The notes beneath the pieces were generated by a model. It was not told where the DNA came from and made no database searches. It saw only the letters and a program-made list of their open reading frames with translations. 64,000 nt of DNA from Candidatus Nitronereus thalassa (GTDB lineage: Bacteria; Nitrospirota; Nitrospiria; Nitrospirales; UBA8639): contig NZ_JAQOUE010000001.1 of assembly GCF_032191465.1 (NCBI RefSeq), positions 1,116,001 through 1,180,000 on the forward strand. The letters run 5' to 3'. Positions 33,813 through 42,445 of this stretch are shown here, in pieces. Numbering within the stretch: position 1 is the stretch's first letter; the number at the start of each line of letters is the position of its first letter. Both the position numbers and the translations under genes were made by a program.

Positions 33813-35702
33813 ATGCTGAGTCGGACGGCAGAAGCGTTTTTTTGGATCGGACGATACATTGAACGCACTGAGTATATTGCCCGCTATACGGATGTGAAGT
33901 TTCACCTGATGCAAGAAATTGCCAATCGTGAAGAGCAACAGGCTGTCTGGCAACAATATTTAGAGGGGACCGGAGAATATGAGCATTTTGTCCAACTCTA
34001 TCCTCAACAGGGCACCTATCGCTTCTTGGAATTCGTCACGACTAATCCAGACAACCCGAATTCACAGATTAACCTGATCAAAGAAGCTCGTTTCAATGCT
34101 CGAGGCATTCAGGATGAACTTTCGAGCGAAGTATGGCGACATTTGAATAACTTTTACTTGACCCTCCGCTCCAAAAGCTCCAATGATTTAGTCAGCAGCC
34201 CCCATGAACTCCTTAGCGAAATCCGCGATAGTTGTTACATGCTCGACGGGATCATCGGCGGCACCATGATTCATGGGGAGGGATGGAATTTTTATCGGCT
34301 CGGCAAAAACATCGAACGAGCTAACCGCACGGCACGGCTCCTTGACGATTCTACGCTTTGCAAAGCTGAACGCGAACCAGCGGCAATCGCTGACTATCAT
34401 CACTGTCTATCCCTTCTGAAAACCGCGAGTGCCTTTGAAGCCTATAGAAAGTTTTACTCGGCGTCGCTGGTCCCTCAAAAAATTGTTCAGTTTTTGTTGT
34501 TTCACGACAAATTTCCTCGTTCGGTGCGATTTTCCGCCAATGCAATTAGCAGTTTACTCGACCGTTTATCGGGACCGCCTCGCCAGGCAGAACATCGGGA
34601 GGTAGAACGGATCGCAGGTCAACTTGCCGCGGATTTGAAATTCGGAACCCTTGATGAAGTGTACAAAGTCGGATTGTCGGCATTCCTCACGCAAATTGTT
34701 GATCAATTAGACCTGCTCACAAATCATGTTGCCACAACGTATTTCCGATCGCCTGGCTATTCTGACCAACTTGGCACCGCGACCCAACGGCCGCAACGGC
34801 CCGTCGTTCATATCCAACAAGCCCCTACCATTGAAACGATTAAATCCGTGATCGCGGTAAACCATAAATTCGTCTATCAATATTATGAGCCCGTCTCCAA
34901 AGTCACGACCATTACCCGAGTCGTACCACCCGAAGATTATGGACGACAACGGCGAATCGATCTTCGCTGGCACATTGATCCACCAGCGGATTATCGCCAC
35001 TTTACCGATGCATTCGGCAATCTCGTATGGGAATTAAACCACCCGAAAATTCAGAAAGACATCACGGGGGTCGTGGATATTCGAATCGAAACCTTCGCGG
35101 ATTATCTTCCTAACCACATCCTCGCACTCCAGGGCGTGACGCTCGAAGAATCAGATTGCACGGTACAACCAACGGAATTTCTGGAATTGACCCCGTTGGT
35201 CAACACTTCCGAACCCATTACCGCACTCGCCAAACAGGCCAAAGAACGGAATCTTCCTCCTCACGAATTGGTGGAATCGCTGATGCACCAAGTGCATAGC
35301 CACATGCGATATGAGGCCGGACATACCGTGGTGAGCACCACGGCGACCGAAGCCTTTGAACAGGGCATAGGCCTTTCACAAGACTTTGTGCATATACTTC
35401 TTTCCTTGTGTCGACAATCCGGGCTCCCGGCCAGATATATCTCAGGGTATCTACCCGGAGAAGGGCAAATGCATGCCTGGATAGAAACCCTGATTCCACT
35501 CGGAGAAACACAAATCCCGACATGGGTCGGTTACGATCCTACCCACAATCGTCGTTGCCATGAACAATATGTCGCCGTGGCCGCAGGCTGCGATTATCAA
35601 GACATTGCCCCCACCAGCGGATATTATATGGGTACGTCAGCCAATAATCTCGAGGTCAACATCTCGGTGGTGACGGAAACACAAGGCGCAACACATCCCT
35701 AG
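33813..35702 (+). CDS. Alpha-E domain fused to transglutaminase-like domain with Cys-to-Ser change
   Basis: 629 residues from ATG 33813; a longer ORF runs back antisense-style through the previous gene. Residues 1-310 are alpha-E (DUF403: MLSRTAEAFFWIGRYIERTE, RRIDLR later). Residues 330-420 form the bacterial transglutaminase N-terminal beta domain and 440-600 the transglutaminase core. The core His554 (MHAWIE) and Asp575 (GYDPTHN) remain, but the nucleophile motif GVCQDFAH reads GLSQDFVH, placing Ser522 where Cys is expected. It may be a binding rather than a cleaving domain, or use Ser. In most genomes alpha-E and transglutaminase are separate proteins. Confidence 0.9.
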   Translation: MLSRTAEAFFWIGRYIERTEYIARYTDVKFHLMQEIANREEQQAVWQQYLEGTGEYEHFVQLYPQQGTYRFLEFVTTNPDNPNSQINLIKEARFNARGIQDELSSEVWRHLNNFYLTLRSKSSNDLVSSPHELLSEIRDSCYMLDGIIGGTMIHGEGWNFYRLGKNIERANRTARLLDDSTLCKAEREPAAIADYHHCLSLLKTASAFEAYRKFYSASLVPQKIVQFLLFHDKFPRSVRFSANAISSLLDRLSGPPRQAEHREVERIAGQLAADLKFGTLDEVYKVGLSAFLTQIVDQLDLLTNHVATTYFRSPGYSDQLGTATQRPQRPVVHIQQAPTIETIKSVIAVNHKFVYQYYEPVSKVTTITRVVPPEDYGRQRRIDLRWHIDPPADYRHFTDAFGNLVWELNHPKIQKDITGVVDIRIETFADYLPNHILALQGVTLEESDCTVQPTEFLELTPLVNTSEPITALAKQAKERNLPPHELVESLMHQVHSHMRYEAGHTVVSTTATEAFEQGIGLSQDFVHILLSLCRQSGLPARYISGYLPGEGQMHAWIETLIPLGETQIPTWVGYDPTHNRRCHEQYVAVAAGCDYQDIAPTSGYYMGTSANNLEVNISVVTETQGATHP

Positions 35703-35759
35703 GCTTTTCTCGTTGGGATAAACTAGGACCACAAAGGGGCCTTGGTGGATGATAACCGT

Positions 35760-35779
35760 TCCGTGAAAATTTTCACGGA
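35760..35779. promoter_or_regulatory. Perfect 20-bp palindrome upstream of ECF sigma gene
   Basis: TCCGTGAAAATTTTCACGGA is self-complementary over all 20 bases. It lies 54 nt before the sigma-factor ATG and 57 nt after the transglutaminase gene. It could be a repressor or activator operator; no T-run follows, so it is less likely a terminator. Confidence 0.6.
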
Positions 35780-35832
35780 TTCCACCATTAATGATACGGG
35801 AACCCTTCCCTTTTCCTGGCAGAATTCAATCC

Positions 35833-36348
35833 ATGACAGATACAAAACAGAGCGATCACGCACTGATTGATTCAATTACTCAAGGCGATATCCATGCGTT
35901 TGAGTCCCTGTATGATCGGTATGCCTCCAAAGTCTTAAAACGATGCTACTTTATCTGCCTTCATACTGAACAAGCCCACGACTTAATGCAGGAAGTCTGG
36001 ATAAAAGTCTTTCTAAATTTGCATACCTTTAAAAAAGAGGCCGCTTTTTCCACTTGGCTGTATCGTCTGACGACCAACCACTGCCTCAATTACCTGAAAT
36101 CAAAGATTCATTCTGAAAAGTTAATGCAGACAATAGAACAAGAGGAAAGTAAAAGTATTGACTATTCTGTCTCGGCAGATGTCAAAAATATACTCTCTAA
36201 ACTCTCTATCGAAGACCGGACGATCCTGGCGATGAAGTTTATGGGGGAGTACACCTATGAGGAAATCTCCGCCGCTTGCGGAATGGGAGTGAGCGCCGCC
36301 AAGATGAAGGTATCGAGACTGCTTACCAAGCTTCGGGAGGAAGTATAA
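35833..36348 (+). CDS. ECF-type RNA polymerase sigma factor
   Basis: 171 residues from ATG 35833. Region 2 is about 20-85 (AFESLYDRYASKVLKRCYF, DLMQEVWIKVFLNLHTFK, FSTWLYRLTTNHCLNYLK). Region 4 is about 115-168 (LSIEDRTILAMKFMGEYTYE, then EISAACGMGVSAAKMKVSRL). There is no ribosome site of note. The next genes, a 60-residue protein and a CmpX-like channel, are close behind. No zinc-binding anti-sigma factor is adjacent. The layout recalls sigX-cmpX in pseudomonads, which responds to envelope and osmotic change. Confidence 0.9.
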   Translation: MTDTKQSDHALIDSITQGDIHAFESLYDRYASKVLKRCYFICLHTEQAHDLMQEVWIKVFLNLHTFKKEAAFSTWLYRLTTNHCLNYLKSKIHSEKLMQTIEQEESKSIDYSVSADVKNILSKLSIEDRTILAMKFMGEYTYEEISAACGMGVSAAKMKVSRLLTKLREEV

Positions 36349-36350
36349 AC

Positions 36351-36533
36351 ATGGAACACGATGAAGAACTCGTATTTGAGAGGGTTCTGGATGCCCTGGA
36401 TCTCCCCGACCCTGATCGCGAGACCAAAGAAAAAATTATGAAGACCGTGTTTTTTATTTTGGTCGCCCGCGAAATTGGCATGTTTCACGCCTCTATTCCC
36501 GGGATCTTTTTGGATGACCTCACTAACGAGTAA
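36351..36533 (+). CDS. 60-residue acidic protein between ECF sigma factor and channel
   Basis: It begins MEHDEELVFERVLDALDLPD, then has a hydrophobic helix (KTVFFILVAREIGMFHA, about 30-46) and an acidic end. No family recognised. It starts 2 nt after the sigma-factor stop with GGAGG upstream, so it is co-translated with it. It might bind the sigma factor in the manner of a small anti-sigma or membrane-tether protein; nothing in the sequence proves this. Confidence 0.7.
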   Translation: MEHDEELVFERVLDALDLPDPDRETKEKIMKTVFFILVAREIGMFHASIPGIFLDDLTNE

Positions 36534-36545
36534 GAGGAGAATATC

Positions 36546-37391
36546 ATGGGTGGTCTACAAACTGATTTGAAAGAATGGGGAATCGTGGTTGTGACCTTTT
36601 TCGAGAGTCTCTTGAAAACTGTCGGGGCTTATCTGCCCAATCTCATTGGCGCATTTTTCCTTATCTTCATTGGCTGGGCGGTCGCAAGGATCTTGAGGAA
36701 GTTGACCGCAAAAGGTTTGCGAGCATGTGGCATTGCTGCCCTTGGAGAAAAAATTCGATTCAATGAATTACTACAAAAAGCGGGCATTACCCAAAGTCTC
36801 GATGCCATTTTAGGAGGCCTCGTTTACTATATGGTTTTGCTCGTGTTTCTAGTCTCTGCATCTGAAGTATTGGGAATTCGGGTTGTCCTTCAAACCTTAA
36901 ATACCTTCATCGCGTATTTCCCCCATATACTCGGGGCTTTCCTTATCCTCATGATTTCCCTTTATGTTGCCAAAATTGTCAAAGACACCATCCGGTCCAC
37001 CTCTTCCAACTTCAATATTGCCTATGCAGGCATGCTCAGCACTCTCCTTGAGATTGTCATCGTAGGGTCGGGCATCATTCTGGCACTGACAGAAATTGGG
37101 TTGGACATGACCGTATTTACTGCAAACATCACTCTCATCATCGGCGGTGTCGTGTTAGCCATTGCTCTTTCGGTCGGACTGGGAAGTCGGACGATCGTGT
37201 CCAACGTGCTCTCACGCTATTATATCTGCCAAATTTATCATATCGGAGATGAAGTACGTTTGGCGGGACAAAAAGGCACCATTATTAAGATTACACCCAT
37301 TTCCGTCGTCCTCAAGACGGAGAATGATGAAAATTTGCATATCCCAAATGAACGGATTATCGCCGAAGGTTCTCGAACACGAAACTCCTAA
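36546..37391 (+). CDS. CmpX-like TM-helix-repeat mechanosensitive channel protein
   Basis: 281 residues. The paired 'TM_helix' repeats include LPNLIGAFFLIFIGWAVARI (about 30-49), FPHILGAFLILMISLYVAKI (about 120-139) and two more helices near 165-215. A short MscS-like beta domain follows (YHIGDEVRLAGQKGTIIKIT, then NLHIPNERI). A paralogue is encoded at 51783-52607. Operon with the ECF sigma gene (gap 12 nt from the 60-residue gene). It is likely a membrane-tension or osmotic-stress protein. Confidence 0.88.
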   Translation: MGGLQTDLKEWGIVVVTFFESLLKTVGAYLPNLIGAFFLIFIGWAVARILRKLTAKGLRACGIAALGEKIRFNELLQKAGITQSLDAILGGLVYYMVLLVFLVSASEVLGIRVVLQTLNTFIAYFPHILGAFLILMISLYVAKIVKDTIRSTSSNFNIAYAGMLSTLLEIVIVGSGIILALTEIGLDMTVFTANITLIIGGVVLAIALSVGLGSRTIVSNVLSRYYICQIYHIGDEVRLAGQKGTIIKITPISVVLKTENDENLHIPNERIIAEGSRTRNS

Positions 37392-37626
37392 CATCCCCTA
37401 GCACCCTAGTATTATTTATGATTTCCCAGACTTTCTCTAGGAGTAGGAAGCGCACCCCTCTTCTTTGCCTCGTGACTGCATCCTTTTCTTAATTCTCTAA
37501 ATCAGCTTTCTAAGGCAATCCGAGTTGCTCAGACTGGCTTTGTAGACCACCTACAACCAGGGAACCCAGTAGGCTTCAATTTCAATGGGAAGCGGAGAAA
37601 TCAGGAATCATTGAAGATCAGCCCAT

Positions 37627-38601
37627 TTACACCCACTTGAGCCGTCGAAAAATGACAACCTGTCCGAATGCGAGAATCACGAGCACACTACAGACAGTGA
37701 TAAAGGCCCAATGATTTTCCGCACCGGGAATACCAGCCACATTGATACCCAGAAGACCCGTCAGTAAACTAAGCGGCAAGAAAATGACCGTGACCAACGC
37801 AATGATATACATCGTACGATTCAATTGTTCCGCCAGCCGATTCGTCAATTCCTCTTGCATGACGGCAATTCGTTCTCGCGCCGCATCCAGATCTTCCAGG
37901 TACCGCAATAAATGATCTGTCGTTTCCCTGAGACGCAACTTGTGTTCCGGGCCAATCCAGGATAAGGGCTCTTGTTGGAGACGAGACATCACTTCTCGTT
38001 GAGGCGCGATGTAACGGCGAAGAGCAATGGCCTCTCGACGCAACGCGCCCAAGCTGCCTCGCAATCCGGAACTGGCTTGTTCGACCATTTGGTCTTCTAA
38101 CTCATCAGCCGCATCCTCAAGTTCATTGATGACCGGACCCATCCGAGCGATCAACTGATCGGCAACCATGGCCAGGAAATCCCCAGAGGTTTTCGGGCCA
38201 CCACGTTGCTCCAATCGGTCCTGAATGCCACGAGCAGCCATGAGGGGCCGATGGCGCACCGTAATGATTCGAGTCGGTTCGATCCAGAGTCGTAGAGAAA
38301 CCATGTCCTCAGGATCGGCTCCTGGATTGAGATTCACTCCTCGAAGGTTCACCAGCAACCCCTCCCCCGTCACAAAATACCGCGGTCGGCTTTCTTCAGC
38401 TAAAAGGGCTTCTGTCACAATTACCTCTAATCCACTCTTCTCCCGAAGCCAGGCCTGGGCATCGGCTCCGGTACGATCCAGATGAATCCACAATATACCC
38501 GGCGACGTCTTCCTTTCGCTCCATTCCTCCCAACTTACCTGTTGGGCACCACCCTGACCATCCAAGACATAACTCCACACGAGCCCGGAAAAATGTCCCA
38601 T
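37627..38601 (-). CDS. zntB: ZntB-type CorA-family metal transporter
   Basis: 324 residues from ATG 38601 (AAAGGGGAG upstream); the family length is about 327. A large cytoplasmic alpha/beta funnel is followed by two C-terminal TM helices. The signature loop is GINVAGIPG, the GIN form of ZntB rather than CorA's GMN. It moves zinc or related divalent cations across the inner membrane. A longer in-frame ORF to 38676 would run through the perfect operator-like palindrome at 38650, which supports the shorter start. Confidence 0.9.
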   Translation of the reverse strand: MGHFSGLVWSYVLDGQGGAQQVSWEEWSERKTSPGILWIHLDRTGADAQAWLREKSGLEVIVTEALLAEESRPRYFVTGEGLLVNLRGVNLNPGADPEDMVSLRLWIEPTRIITVRHRPLMAARGIQDRLEQRGGPKTSGDFLAMVADQLIARMGPVINELEDAADELEDQMVEQASSGLRGSLGALRREAIALRRYIAPQREVMSRLQQEPLSWIGPEHKLRLRETTDHLLRYLEDLDAARERIAVMQEELTNRLAEQLNRTMYIIALVTVIFLPLSLLTGLLGINVAGIPGAENHWAFITVCSVLVILAFGQVVIFRRLKWV

Positions 38602-38649
38602 GTGCTCCCCTTTCAGAATATGTAGGAATCCTTTATGATTTTGAAAAGT

Positions 38650-38668
38650 ACGATACGAGTCGTATCGT
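38650..38668. promoter_or_regulatory. Perfect 9-1-9 palindrome upstream of zntB, probable operator
   Basis: ACGATACGAGTCGTATCGT: perfect 9-bp arms round a single central base, 49-67 nt upstream of the zntB ATG. It is typical of a dimeric metal-responsive or TetR/MarR-type regulator site; the regulator is not identified in this window. Confidence 0.62.
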
Positions 38669-38989
38669 GCCATCATGAATTCATTCCAGCAAACATCCCT
38701 TCGTTATTCAACCTCGACAATACTCTGGATTAGCCATGGAGACCTTAGATAAATATTGCCCCCTGGCTCGCACCCATACATGGTGACCCGTGAACTGTTT
38801 TTTATGCATGATCGGTAATTCATGAAAACTGCAAATATCTCTACCGTTTGGGGATTCGTTTTCCGAATGGTCATACTGGCGCTGGTGCGAGATCTAGCCT
38901 ATTTATTTAGCCATCAACAAAAGCCATTAGCGCACCGTTCCCTACTTTGACGGGTATTTCTTTTTTGTCTTTCGCTCTAGGTACACATT

Positions 38990-40720
38990 GTGAACCAAGA
39001 AGACTTGTTACTAGGCATTATCATTATTCTGGCTGCGGCTGTGGTTGCCATCCCTCTATGCAAACGTCTTGGCTTAGGCGTCGTCATCGGGTATCTAGCC
39101 GCGGGCGCGGCGGTAGGGCCATGGGGACTGGGTGTGACATCCGAAGTGGAGACGCTTCGTCACTTTGCTGAATTCGGCGTTGTATTTTTATTGTTCCTCA
39201 TCGGGTTGGAAATTCACCTGGACAAGCTTTGGCAAATGCGCCAAGCGGTATTGGGGCTCGGGACGGCACAGATCGTACTGACCGCAGGGTGCCTTGCAGG
39301 TATAGGGCTCTATGCGGGACTTCCCTGGCCCGTGGCACTCATAACCGGGTTCGGACTGGCCATGTCATCAACCGCATTCGGCCTGCAAATTTTGGCAGAA
39401 CGCGGCGAAACGGCAAGCCCCCATGGTCAGGCAGCACTGGCCATTCTACTGATGCAGGATCTTGCGGTGGTACCCTTCCTGGCAGCGATTCCGTTACTCG
39501 GAGGCATTCCCGAAACCGCGCAAGATCCCCTGTGGTTCTCTGGGCTCAAAATCCTTGGAGCCCTGGCCCTGGTTCTTTTGGTGGGGCGGTATGTATTACG
39601 CCCGGCTCTCCGAATCATTGCCTCCACACGGCATACCGAAGCGTTTAGTGGTGCCGCCATTTTGACGGTACTGGGTGCCGCCTGGCTTATGGAGCAGGTA
39701 CATCTCTCTATGGCCCTTGGAGCCTTTCTCACAGGACTGTTATTGTCAGATTCCGAGTACCGCCACCAAATCGAAGCAGCTATTTTACCGCTTCGGGAAT
39801 TTTTACTCGGCCTCTTTTTCATGTCGGTCGGCATGTCAGTGGATTTTGGATTCATTCACCAACAGGGATCTTCGTTAGTCCTTCTGGTCATCAGCGTCAT
39901 GATCATTAAAGCGCTTGTTCTGTTAATCATTTGTCGGGTTTCAGGCCACACGCGTGAAGATTCGATCCGCGTGGCCTTGCTCCTCCCGCAATGTGGAGAA
40001 TTTTGTTTTGTCCTGTTTGGATTGGCCGTAGCTAAAGGAGTCATGACACATGAGCTTTTTCAGGTATTACTCATACTGATAGCCATGACCATGTTTTTTA
40101 CGCCAATACTGGATTTGGCATCATCCAGGTTGATCCACTGGTTCCGCCAACCATCAGGAACCCCCATGGAAAAGCCTCCGCTTTCTCAAGATCAGCATGT
40201 CATCATTGCAGGGTTTGGTCGAGTGGGACAAACGGTGGCGAAAATGCTGCATATCCAGAATGTGCCCTATCAAGCCTTTGACGTAAATCCTGCAAAAGTC
40301 GACATTGGGCGAAAGCAGGGCTATGACGTGTACTTCGGTGATGTGAGTCAGGCGGAGGTTCTACAAGCAGCCGGTGCCGGGCATGCCAAGCTGGTCGTCC
40401 TGACGGTTGACGATCCAAGAATCGCAGAGAAAACGGTCTCGGCGATTCGCTACCTCTACCCGAGCCTGCCGATTGAAGCCAGGGCGCATGACTTGCCCCA
40501 TGGCCATTTTTTGAAACAGCTTGGTGCAGATCGCACCGTCCCGGAAACTATCGAAGCCAGTCTGGAGTTAGGAAGATCCGCATTGATCTATGGAGGGATC
40601 GGGGAACAGACGGCCAACAGCATGCTGGAAGATTTTCGGCGCGACGAATATGCCCTGCTCCGGAAAATACTTTTAAGGAATTCCGAGCTGCCTCCTTCTC
40701 CAAAGATCCCTCAGACCTAA
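38990..40720 (+). CDS. Kef-type CPA2 cation:proton antiporter with RCK (TrkA-N) domain
   Basis: 576 residues from GTG. The antiporter domain has about 12 TM helices (1-385) with LRHFAEFGVVFLLFLIGLEI (about 55-74), AMSSTAFGLQIL and LLMQDLAVVPFLAAIPLL. The RCK/TrkA-N nucleotide-binding domain spans about 400-540 (HVIIAGFGRVGQTVAKMLHI). It would export K+ in exchange for H+, gated by nucleotide or thiol ligands. No ancillary KefF/KefG gene is nearby. It diverges from zntB across a 388-nt gap. Confidence 0.93.
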   Translation: MNQEDLLLGIIIILAAAVVAIPLCKRLGLGVVIGYLAAGAAVGPWGLGVTSEVETLRHFAEFGVVFLLFLIGLEIHLDKLWQMRQAVLGLGTAQIVLTAGCLAGIGLYAGLPWPVALITGFGLAMSSTAFGLQILAERGETASPHGQAALAILLMQDLAVVPFLAAIPLLGGIPETAQDPLWFSGLKILGALALVLLVGRYVLRPALRIIASTRHTEAFSGAAILTVLGAAWLMEQVHLSMALGAFLTGLLLSDSEYRHQIEAAILPLREFLLGLFFMSVGMSVDFGFIHQQGSSLVLLVISVMIIKALVLLIICRVSGHTREDSIRVALLLPQCGEFCFVLFGLAVAKGVMTHELFQVLLILIAMTMFFTPILDLASSRLIHWFRQPSGTPMEKPPLSQDQHVIIAGFGRVGQTVAKMLHIQNVPYQAFDVNPAKVDIGRKQGYDVYFGDVSQAEVLQAAGAGHAKLVVLTVDDPRIAEKTVSAIRYLYPSLPIEARAHDLPHGHFLKQLGADRTVPETIEASLELGRSALIYGGIGEQTANSMLEDFRRDEYALLRKILLRNSELPPSPKIPQT

Positions 40721-41059
40721 CCTGTTCAGTTGTCTCCGACTTTCCAATCGTCGGCTTCAGTGTGCCCCTTGTGCATGCGATGGGTATACCTCGCACCTTG
40801 GATAATGTGTTTTGGTCAAGACGGTAAGTTTTTTCCACCCCATTCCCCTCCGATAGCCGTTTCAAACCAAGAATATATATCTTCCAGAGCATAACTTGTG
40901 TGACCAAACACCCTTGGCAATGGTCTAAACGAACAGATAGGGTCTAAAAATATCCTCGGCGCAACCTCTCTCTGCTTAGCATCACACATCTTGTGACTAC
41001 ACGCATACCCTAATTGTCTAACTAATCAAGCATCGACATGAGAAGCAAGGAAGGTTCCC
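40721..41059. other. Gene-free region between the Kef antiporter and a small membrane-protein gene
   Basis: No ORF with a ribosome site and no -24/-12 match. A short CCGAC...GTCGG inverted repeat near 40738-40756 could act as a weak terminator for the antiporter gene. The end of the gap carries GGAAGG five bases before the ATG at 41060, which supports that start. Confidence 0.5.
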
Positions 41060-41268
41060 ATGTCTGCTTCATTGAAAGGAATTGAAAAAAAACACTTCAA
41101 CATGCAGTAGCCTTATTGGCCATAGGCTGGATTATTGCCAACATCGTCGCAAGCATGGTCAGAAAGAAAAGTGCCTCGAATTCTCCGCCTACTGATACGG
41201 CACTAGTTCCCCTGAATGAATATATGAGTTTTTCCTATTACAAGAATCCTGGAACAGCAGTAATATGA
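41060..41268 (+). pseudogene. Small membrane protein gene with a one-base frame break at an A8 run
   Basis: The ATG at 41060 has a good GGAAGG site, but the frame stops after 16 codons. If one A of the A8 run at 41085-41092 is read twice (a -1 shift), a coherent 69-residue protein appears. It starts MSASLKGIEKKTLQHAVALL, has a TM helix (HAVALLAIGWIIANIVASM) and a basic stop-transfer (RKK). It ends exactly in an ATGA overlap with the CNNM gene. This could be transcriptional slippage, programmed frameshifting, a recent mutation or an assembly error at a homopolymer. Confidence 0.6.
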
Positions 41269-42299
41269 CCCATTCATTTTTCATGTGGTTCGGCATCCTC
41301 CTCTGTCTCACCGGCTCGGCACTCTGTTCAGGGTTGACCCTAGGATTTTTTAGCCTCAGTCGGATTCATCTTGAACTCCTGAAAAAACAAAACCGTCCTG
41401 AAGCCGGACTTATTCTGAGTTTGCGTGAAAATGCCAATTTTTTATTGGCCACCCTTCTCTGGAGCAACGTCGCCGTCAATGTGTTATTGACCTTGCTTTC
41501 AGAACACCAACTATCCGGAATCCTCGCGTTTACATTTTCTCTTGTTGGAATCACGGTATTTGGCGAAATCCTCCCTCAAGCTTACTTTGCCCGAAACGCC
41601 TTATCCATGGCCACCCGGTACGCACCCATTGTCAAGATTCTTCAATGGGTATTTTACCCTGTCGCCAAACCTTCCTCCCTCCTATTGGATCGAATCGTAG
41701 GAAAAGAGGGGATCACCTGGTTTAAAGAACATGAAATCGAAACACTGTTAAAAATTCATGCGCAAGCGCCGGAATCAGACATTAGCGCAGTGGAAGGTCA
41801 TGGAGCCTCAAATTTTTTAAGTCTTGATGATATTTCCGCCCTAGAGGAGGGATCGCCCCTCAACCCTCGCAGCATTATTCAGTTACATTACGATGGCCAG
41901 CGAGTGATATTCCCCGAGGACGTCCCCGAGACGATGGATTATTTTGTCCAACAAATCCACCAATCCAAAGAAAAATGGGTCGTCATCACTGATGTCACCG
42001 ACACACCGCGGTTGGTCCTGGACGCGGATGGCTTTCTTCGTGAACTCTTGGTGGAGAAAAAATATCGTCCATTGCGACATTGCCACCTCCCTATCGTCGT
42101 CACCAATACGGCCATTCCCCTCGGAGAGCTGCTGGAGCATTTCAAGGTAGATCCCGAACATTTGGAAGACGATGTGATTGATCAAGACATTGTGTTGATT
42201 TGGACATCCACTCAAAAACGAATAATTACCGGCGCGGATATTTTAGGCCGCCTTCTCCGAGGCATTGCAAAACGAAAACCCCTGGTGAATTCTGCATGA
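41265..42299 (+). CDS. CNNM/DUF21-domain membrane protein (CorC/HlyC-type)
   Basis: 344 residues. The CNNM transmembrane domain (about 1-170) shows the glycine/serine-rich first helix (CSGLTLGFFSLSRIHLELLK, about 25-44) and GEILPQAYFARNALSMATRY (about 97-116). The cytoplasmic part has a CBS-pair-like region (about 180-330), degenerate compared with typical CBS. Such proteins are linked to Mg2+ or Na+ extrusion. It overlaps the small frame-broken gene by 4 nt, so its translation may depend on read-through there. Confidence 0.9.
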   Translation: MTHSFFMWFGILLCLTGSALCSGLTLGFFSLSRIHLELLKKQNRPEAGLILSLRENANFLLATLLWSNVAVNVLLTLLSEHQLSGILAFTFSLVGITVFGEILPQAYFARNALSMATRYAPIVKILQWVFYPVAKPSSLLLDRIVGKEGITWFKEHEIETLLKIHAQAPESDISAVEGHGASNFLSLDDISALEEGSPLNPRSIIQLHYDGQRVIFPEDVPETMDYFVQQIHQSKEKWVVITDVTDTPRLVLDADGFLRELLVEKKYRPLRHCHLPIVVTNTAIPLGELLEHFKVDPEHLEDDVIDQDIVLIWTSTQKRIITGADILGRLLRGIAKRKPLVNSA

Positions 42300-42445
42300 A
42301 TGTTTTCTGGTTCGTACACATAACAGGATCGATTGAATTAAAGAATCAACCTTTGCTCGATTAGGGAGAAAATTTTTCTCAACACCAGCCACCACGAAGT
42401 GCATCATGTCAACGATTTATCTACTTCACACCATAGGAGGACATC

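Noticed and set aside
39229-39648. 139-codon plus-strand ORF inside the Kef antiporter gene
   Set aside because: Alternative-frame shadow rich in Arg, Gly and Thr, without ribosome site.
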